From Burkholderiaceae bacterium (GTDB lineage Bacteria > Pseudomonadota > Gammaproteobacteria > Burkholderiales > Burkholderiaceae_C): a stretch of DNA of 5,638 bases. The stretch spans positions 1 to 5,638 of the forward strand of contig JALOSD010000161.1 in assembly GCA_025458585.1 (NCBI GenBank), in the 5' to 3' direction. Under the pieces are notes generated by a model. The model made no database searches, was not told where the DNA came from, and saw nothing but the letters and a program-made list of their open reading frames with translations. Below, piece by piece: positions 1-5,638 of this stretch. Every line of letters starts with the position of its first letter. The stretch's first letter is position 1. Both the position numbers and the translations under genes were made by a program.

Positions 1-177
1 GGCGACGACTTCGTCGCCGGGCTCGCGCAGCGCACCGGCGCGGCGCCCGACGACCTGCTCGGGCAGCTGTCGCAGATCCTGCCGCAGATGGTCGACCGCG
101 CGACGCCCGAAGGCCGCGTGCCGGACGCTGGCCTCGGCGACATCGGCGCGATCCTCAGCCGCTTCGACCAGCGCTGA
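1..177 (+). CDS. YidB family (DUF937) protein, C-terminal part only
   Basis: The frame is open from the first base and ends at TGA 175-177. It gives 58 residues, so the 5' part of the gene lies outside the window. The visible protein contains the stretch DLLGQLSQILPQMVDRATP followed by EGRVP and a Gly-rich tail (GLGDIGAIL). This 'LLGQLSQ-LPQ-VD-LTP-G-LP' arrangement is the conserved C-terminal signature of the YidB/DUF937 family, small cytosolic proteins of about 130-200 residues whose biochemical role is not well established. The first residues, DDFVAGLAQRTG, fit the preceding family helix. The next gene begins 16 nt after the stop on the same strand, so co-transcription is possible, but nothing ties the two functions together. 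The family call is fairly firm; no function is claimed. Confidence 0.82.
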   Translation, partial: GDDFVAGLAQRTGAAPDDLLGQLSQILPQMVDRATPEGRVPDAGLGDIGAILSRFDQR

Positions 178-193
178 CGGCGCGGCCAGCGGC

Positions 194-1696
194 GTGCGCC
201 ACGACGAGTACCTCGCGCACGACGCCACCGCGCTCGCGGCCGCCGTCGCCAGCGGCGACGTGAGCGCTCGCGAACTGCTAGAGCTTGCGCTGGCGCAGCT
301 CGCGCGCGTGCAGCCGAAGGTCAACGCGGTCAACCGGCTGATGGAGGCGCAGGCTCGCGCGCAGCTCGAGCGGCCGCTCGCCGGCGCGCTCGCCGGCGTG
401 CCGCTGCCGATCAAGGACGGCATCCAGGACTACGCCGGCGTGCCGACGGGCTACGGCAGCCGCGCGATGCAGCGCGTCGTGCCGAAGCAGCACTCGGCGA
501 TCGTGCGCCGGCTGCTCGGCGCCGGCGCCGTGATCTTCGGCAAGACGAACCTGCCCGAATTCGGCCTCAAGGGCGTCACCGACCCGATCGCGTCCGCGCG
601 CACGAACAATCCCTGGGACCTCGGTCGCACCCCCGGCGGCTCGAGCGGCGGCGCCGCGGCGGCGGTTGCCGCCGGCGTCGTGCCGATGGCCGCCGGCAAC
701 GACGGCGGCGGGTCGCTGCGCATCCCGGCGGCGTGCTGCGGGCTGTTCGCGCTCAAGCCTTCGCGCGGGCGCGTGTCGGTCGGCCCGGGCATGGGCGAGG
801 CGTGGTTCGGCGCCAACGTCGACGGCGTGATCTCGCGCAGCGTGCGCGACACCGCGCTCGCGCTCGACGTGCTCGCCGGCCCCGAACCGGGCGACCCGTA
901 CGTGATCGCGCCGCCGCCGGCGCCCTATGCCGAGCTCGCGCGGCGCGAGCCGCCGCGGCTGCGCATCGCGTTCTCGACCGCGAGCCCGATCGGCACGCCG
1001 GTGCACGCCGAGGCGGTGGCTGCGGTGCGCGCCACCGCGGCGCTGCTGCAACGGCTCGGTCACGAGGTCGACGAGGCGGCGCCGGTGATCGACGGCGCGG
1101 CACTCGCGAGCGACTACCTGCACGTCTACTTCGGCGCGGTGCCGGCGGTGCTGCGCTGGGCACGCACGCAGGGCGCGCGCGACGACGAGTTCGAGCCGCT
1201 GACGCGCGTGCTCGGCGCGCTCGGCGAAGGCGTCTCGGCCGGCACGCTGACGACGCACCTGATGCAGTGGAACGCCCACGCCCGCGCGCTCGGCGCGTTC
1301 CACCAGCGCTTCGACCTGTGGCTGACGCCGACGCTCGCCGGCCCGCCGATTCCGCACGGCACCGGCGACCCGCCGCCGGCGCAGGTCGCGGCGCTGATGG
1401 CGCTCGTGCGCACCGGGCTGCTGAAGCGCCTGGCCGGCAGCGCGCTGCTGCGCCAGGCGATCGACCGCATCGCGCGCGAGAACCTGACGCACGTGCCGTT
1501 CACCCAGATCGCCAACCTGACCGGTGTGCCGGCGATGAGCGTGCCGCTGCACTGGACCGCCGACGGGCTGCCACTGGGCGTGCAGTTCGTCGCCGCGTTC
1601 GGCGGCGAGGCGACGCTGCTGCAGCTCGCGACGCAGCTCGAGGCGGCGCAACCCTGGTTCGACCGCCTGCCGCCGATCGCCCGCGAAGCCCCGTGA
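194..1696 (+). CDS. Amidase-signature family hydrolase, NylA-like
   Basis: This 500-residue protein has the full amidase-signature (AS) fold length (usually 450-510) and the family's Ser-cisSer-Lys triad. The general-base Lys74 sits in GVPLPIKDGIQD, the cis-Ser150 in RTPGGSSGG and the nucleophile Ser174 in GNDGGGSLRIPAACCG. From memory, the spacing and flanking sequence match 6-aminohexanoate cyclic-dimer hydrolase (NylA, Ser174/Ser150/Lys72) better than GatA or FAAH. The C-terminal block VPFTQIANLTGVPAMSVPL and a following LPLGVQFVAAFG are also typical. It should hydrolyse a C-N amide bond in the cytosol; no signal peptide is seen. The substrate cannot be read from sequence, and the AS family is broad (aryl amides, lactams, dipeptide-like amides). 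The start is GTG 194, chosen because the encoded DEYLAHDATALA matches the family N-terminus; no strong Shine-Dalgarno precedes it. An ABC-transporter ATPase gene follows after 37 nt. Confidence 0.93.
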   Translation: MRHDEYLAHDATALAAAVASGDVSARELLELALAQLARVQPKVNAVNRLMEAQARAQLERPLAGALAGVPLPIKDGIQDYAGVPTGYGSRAMQRVVPKQHSAIVRRLLGAGAVIFGKTNLPEFGLKGVTDPIASARTNNPWDLGRTPGGSSGGAAAAVAAGVVPMAAGNDGGGSLRIPAACCGLFALKPSRGRVSVGPGMGEAWFGANVDGVISRSVRDTALALDVLAGPEPGDPYVIAPPPAPYAELARREPPRLRIAFSTASPIGTPVHAEAVAAVRATAALLQRLGHEVDEAAPVIDGAALASDYLHVYFGAVPAVLRWARTQGARDDEFEPLTRVLGALGEGVSAGTLTTHLMQWNAHARALGAFHQRFDLWLTPTLAGPPIPHGTGDPPPAQVAALMALVRTGLLKRLAGSALLRQAIDRIARENLTHVPFTQIANLTGVPAMSVPLHWTADGLPLGVQFVAAFGGEATLLQLATQLEAAQPWFDRLPPIAREAP

Positions 1697-1717
1697 CGCC
1701 CGGCGCCGGCGGCGGCG

Positions 1718-1733
1718 TGGACAATCGCCGGCC

Positions 1734-1734
<1 letters not shown>
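1718..1734 (+). promoter_or_regulatory. Possible -10 element for leaderless expression of the ABC gene
   Basis: The 37-nt gap between the amidase stop and the ATG at 1734 is G/C except for one AT-containing island, GACAAT at 1720-1725. It matches the sigma-70 -10 consensus TATAAT at four of six positions. A start about seven bases downstream would fall at about 1732, at or next to the ATG, giving a leaderless or near-leaderless mRNA. No Shine-Dalgarno is visible before the ATG, which fits that reading. No good -35 was found at normal spacing; a weak GTGACG lies at 1693-1698, too far upstream. The ABC gene and those after it may therefore have their own promoter besides read-through from the amidase. 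Tentative. Confidence 0.35.
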
Positions 1735-3335
<1,601 letters not shown>

Positions 3336-3337
3336 CG

Positions 3338-4315
3338 ATGCTCTCGATCGACGACGTTCGCGCCGCCGCCGCGCGCCTGCAGGGTGTCGCGCACCGCACG
3401 CCGGTGCTGACGTCGCGCACGCTCGACGCGATCGTCGGCGCGCGGGTGTTCCTGAAGGCCGAGCACCTGCAGCGCATGGGCGCGTTCAAGTTCCGCGGCG
3501 CGTACAACGCAGTCGCCTCGCTCGCGCCGGCCGAGCGTGCGCGCGGCGTCGTCGCGTTCTCGTCGGGCAACCACGCGCAGGCGGTCGCGCTTGCCGCGCA
3601 GCTGCTCGATTGCACGGCGACGGTCGTGATGCCGCACGACGCGCCACCGATGAAGCTTGCCGCGACCCGCGGCTACGGCGCCGACGTCGTGCTCTACGAC
3701 CGCTACCGCGAGGACCGCGCCGCGATCGCCGCCGCGCTCGTCGAGCGCACCGGCGCCGCGCTGATCCCGCCCTACGACGACGAGCGCGTGATGGCCGGCG
3801 CCGGCACGACGGCGCTCGAGCTGCTGGAGCAGACGGCCGACGGCGGCCCGCTCGACGCGCTGATCGTCTGCGCCGGCGGCGGCGGGCTGCTGTCGGGCTG
3901 TGCGGTGGCGGCGAAGGCGCTCGCGCCGGCAATCGAGGTCTACGGCGCCGAACCCGAGGCCGGCGACGACATGCGGCGCTCGCTGCACGAGGGCCGCATC
4001 GTGACGATCGACGTGCCGCGCACGATCTGCGACGGCCAGCAGACGACGAGCGTGGGCGCGCGGCCGTTCGAGGTGATCCGCCGCCACGTCACCGACGTGC
4101 TGACGGTGAGCGACGCCGCGGTCGTCGACGCGATGCGCTTCGCGCTCGAGCGCCTGAAGCAGGTGCTCGAGCCCTCGGGGGCGAGCGCGCTCGCGGCGTT
4201 GACGACGCACGCCGCGCGCTTCCGGGGGCGGCGCGTCGGCGTGACGCTGTCGGGCGGCAACGTCGACGTCGCGCGTGTCGTCGCGCTGATGACCGGCGCC
4301 GAGCGGGCGGGCTGA
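3338..4315 (+). CDS. PLP-dependent threonine/serine or 3-hydroxyaspartate dehydratase
   Basis: This is a fold-type II PLP enzyme of 325 residues from ATG 3338 (MLSIDDVRAAAARL). An in-frame GTG at 3332 would add two residues and overlap the upstream stop as GTGA; I prefer the ATG because family members usually begin at this point. Numbered from the ATG, the Schiff-base Lys51 lies in MGAFKFRGA, followed by SSGNHAQAVA (substrate loop), the phosphate-binding GGGGLLSG at 180-187 and Ser305 in LSGGNVD, which faces the pyridine nitrogen. The segment AEPEAGDD places Glu205, Gly209 and Asp211 where serine racemase and threo-3-hydroxyaspartate dehydratase bind Mg2+. There is no C-terminal ACT domain, so this is not the biosynthetic, isoleucine-inhibited IlvA (about 500 aa). 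The expected reaction is loss of ammonia from L-Ser, L-Thr or 3-hydroxyaspartate to give a 2-oxo acid; racemase activity is also possible. Translation is probably coupled to the ABC gene. Confidence 0.92.
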   Translation: MLSIDDVRAAAARLQGVAHRTPVLTSRTLDAIVGARVFLKAEHLQRMGAFKFRGAYNAVASLAPAERARGVVAFSSGNHAQAVALAAQLLDCTATVVMPHDAPPMKLAATRGYGADVVLYDRYREDRAAIAAALVERTGAALIPPYDDERVMAGAGTTALELLEQTADGGPLDALIVCAGGGGLLSGCAVAAKALAPAIEVYGAEPEAGDDMRRSLHEGRIVTIDVPRTICDGQQTTSVGARPFEVIRRHVTDVLTVSDAAVVDAMRFALERLKQVLEPSGASALAALTTHAARFRGRRVGVTLSGGNVDVARVVALMTGAERAG

Positions 4316-4347
4316 GGCACGCGCTCGTCGAGCGCGGCCTCGCGCCG

Positions 4348-5361
4348 GTGCTCGCCGGGCGCCGGCGCGACGCCCTCGAGGCACTGGCGCGCGATCTCGG
4401 CGGCCTGCCGGTGCGGGTGGCCGACGTGGCCGATGCCCGTTCGGTGCGCGCGCTCGTCGGCCGCGGCGACGTGCTGCTGTCGACCGTCGGCCCGTTCGCC
4501 CGCCACGGCCGCGCGGCGCTCGAGGCGGCGCTGCAGGCGAAGGCGCACTACCTCGACTCGACCGGCGAGCCGGCCTTCCTGCGCCTCGTGTTCGAGCAGT
4601 TCGACGAGCCGGCGCGCAAGGCCGGCGTTGGCGTCGTGCCCGCGTTCGGCTACGACTACGTGCCGGGGCACACGGCGGCCGCGGCGGCGCTCGAGCGCGC
4701 CGGGCCCGACGCGGTGCGCGTCGAGATCGGCTACTTCGCGGTCGGCAGTCGCTTCGGCATGAGCCAGGGCACCTTCGCGTCGCTCGCCGGCGCGCTCGTC
4801 GAGCCCGGCGTGTTCTTCGACGGCGGGCGACGCCGCCTCGGATACGCCGGGCTGCGCTCGCGCCGCTTCGACGTCGATGGCCGGTCGATGAGCGCGGTGT
4901 CGGTGCCCGGCTCGGAGTGCCTCGCGCTGCCGGCCTCGTACCCGCGGCTGCGCGACATCGACGTCTACCTGGGCTGGTTCGGCGCGCTGTCGCCGGCGAT
5001 GTCCGCGCTATCGCGCGCGCAGGTCGCGCTGTTCGCCGTGCCGGGCTACCGGCGCACGCTGGCGTGGGCGGCGGCGCGTCTGGGCTCGTCCGGCCGCGGC
5101 CCCGACGAGGCCGCTCGGGCGGGAAATGGCTCGCACGTCGTGGCGATCGCCGGCGACGCGAAAGGTCGGCCGCTGGCCACCGCGGTGCTGCGCGGCGTCA
5201 ACGGCTACACCTACACCGCACGCATGCTCGCCTGGGGTGCCGAGCGGGCGGCGCGCCGTGGACTGAAAGCGCGCGGCGCGCTCGGGCCGGTGGCCGCGTA
5301 CGGGCTGGCGGCACTGATCGACGGCAACCGCGAAGCCGGTCTCGCGCTGACGGTGTCCTGA
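4348..5361 (+). CDS. Saccharopine dehydrogenase-like oxidoreductase, lacking its N-terminal nucleotide-binding loop
   Basis: The frame encodes the body of a saccharopine-dehydrogenase-like NAD(P)-binding protein. Visible blocks are APVLAGRR, LLSTVGPFARHG (about 4474-4509), the HYLDSTGE motif (4546-4569), AFGYDYVPG (4642-4668), YLGWFG, and VNGYTYTARMLAWG near the end. Family members run about 350-420 residues and start with a beta strand and a GATGxTG loop. Here similarity begins only at RHALVERGL (4315-4341), in frame but upstream of the first conventional start, GTG 4348, which would give 337 residues. No ATG, GTG or TTG exists in this frame from about 4081 to 4348, and no glycine loop is encoded upstream. 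A CTG at 4312-4314 overlaps the dehydratase stop but would not restore the loop. The 5' end is therefore missing through deletion, frameshift or sequence error, and cofactor binding is doubtful. The rest is intact. The true substrate is unknown; lysine metabolism should not be assumed. Confidence 0.75.
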   Translation: MLAGRRRDALEALARDLGGLPVRVADVADARSVRALVGRGDVLLSTVGPFARHGRAALEAALQAKAHYLDSTGEPAFLRLVFEQFDEPARKAGVGVVPAFGYDYVPGHTAAAAALERAGPDAVRVEIGYFAVGSRFGMSQGTFASLAGALVEPGVFFDGGRRRLGYAGLRSRRFDVDGRSMSAVSVPGSECLALPASYPRLRDIDVYLGWFGALSPAMSALSRAQVALFAVPGYRRTLAWAAARLGSSGRGPDEAARAGNGSHVVAIAGDAKGRPLATAVLRGVNGYTYTARMLAWGAERAARRGLKARGALGPVAAYGLAALIDGNREAGLALTVS

Positions 5362-5638
5362 GGCGGCTTGGCGTCCCGGCCCGTTGCCGTGGCCGGCGAG
5401 GACCGCCTGCGGCCCAGGCTCGCGCGCGACCATCGGCTGACGGCTGACGGCCGCCGGCTGTTGCGTCGTCGCCGTGTTCTCGTGCAGGGCTTGGGGCGAG
5501 CGCGAGTCGGGCCTGCGCCCGCACGCCCGCACGCCCGCACGCCCGCACGCCCGCACGCCCGCACGCCCGCACGCCCGCACGCCCGGATCACGCGGCCACC
5601 GCCGTCGCCCTGCCGCCACCACCCTCGCACCGCCGCGC
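5362..5638. other. Non-coding tail without recognisable gene
   Basis: After the TGA at 5359-5361 no frame on either strand gives a recognisable protein. Reading frames that cross this stretch only translate the 8-bp repeat into an 8-residue Arg/Ala/Cys/Gly/Val pattern. The stretch contains a perfect 6-bp inverted repeat (CCGGCC 5376-5381 with GGCCGG 5391-5396, 9-nt loop), a short direct repeat CGGCTGA at 5434-5440 and 5441-5447, and the octanucleotide array at 5516-5585. No T-tract follows the hairpin. Confidence 0.6.
5516..5585. repeat. Octanucleotide tandem repeat (GCCCGCAC)n
   Basis: Eight perfect, uninterrupted copies of the 8-bp unit GCCCGCAC run from 5517 to 5580. A further partial copy, GCCCG, reaches 5585, and a matching C sits at 5516. 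The array lies in the gene-free tail more than 150 nt after the oxidoreductase stop. The unit length is not a multiple of three, and no gene with coding character crosses it, so it is best seen as an intergenic simple-sequence repeat. Perfect identity of all copies suggests recent expansion by replication slippage. Copy number may vary between isolates or be miscounted in assembly. Confidence 0.95.

Noticed and set aside
3610..4311. Upstream extension of the oxidoreductase frame into the dehydratase gene
   Set aside because: The frame is open from 3610, but this part is Arg-rich shadow sequence with no Rossmann motif. Family similarity starts only at about 4315.
4348..5361. True saccharopine dehydrogenase of lysine metabolism
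   Set aside because: The conserved blocks fit the broad saccharopine-dehydrogenase-like / trans-acting enoyl reductase group rather than Lys1/Lys9 enzymes, and no lysine-pathway neighbour is present.
5376..5396. Perfect 6-bp inverted repeat with a 9-nt loop after the oxidoreductase stop, as a terminator
   Set aside because: The stem is short, no T-tract follows, and such G/C inverted repeats are expected by chance at this base composition.
5516..5585. CRISPR array or iteron-type origin
   Set aside because: The units are only 8 bp and directly abutting, with no spacers. No cas or rep gene is nearby and there is no AT-rich unwinding region.
5008..5630. Minus-strand frames running through the octamer repeat into the oxidoreductase gene
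   Set aside because: Their N-terminal parts are only the translated repeat (Arg-Ala-Cys-Gly pattern) and the rest is antisense to a conserved protein. No ribosome-binding site or domain is seen.

Overview
The window is a very GC-rich bacterial segment. G or C fills nearly every third codon position, which is why long empty reading frames appear on the minus strand. All supported genes lie on the plus strand and are tightly packed. Base composition, codon use and family content (a YidB/DUF937 protein, a NylA-like amidase, a YejF-type double ATPase, a short PLP dehydratase) fit a high-GC betaproteobacterium, most likely order Burkholderiales. That placement is an inference from pattern, not a database match.

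Layout: 1-177 is the 3' end of a YidB-family (DUF937) gene. After 16 nt comes a 500-aa amidase-signature hydrolase (194-1696) with a complete Lys-Ser-Ser triad. After a 37-nt gap containing a -10-like GACAAT just before the ATG comes a 533-aa fused two-ATPase ABC protein of the YejF/oligopeptide class (1734-3335). Its stop codon overlaps or abuts a 325-aa PLP-dependent serine/threonine or 3-hydroxyaspartate dehydratase (3338-4315, or from GTG 3332). The dehydratase stop in turn abuts a saccharopine-dehydrogenase-like oxidoreductase frame ending at 5361. The frame is intact, but the expected N-terminal beta strand and glycine-rich nucleotide-binding loop are absent. The last 277 nt (5362-5638) hold no recognisable gene. 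They contain a perfect 8-bp tandem repeat of about 8.6 copies (5516-5585).

How the genes may work together (inference): an amidase, the ATPase pair of a peptide-type ABC importer and an amino-acid ammonia-lyase in one co-directional run suggest uptake and breakdown of small amides, peptides or amino-acid derivatives. The cognate permeases and binding protein are not in the window, and the YidB gene may be only a neighbour.

I see no mobile element, CRISPR array, tRNA or rRNA, and no convincing evidence of a new multi-gene system. The points that most deserve a second look are the 5'-truncated oxidoreductase junction at about 4289-4348, the octanucleotide repeat, the possible leaderless promoter before the ABC gene, and the orphan ATPase.
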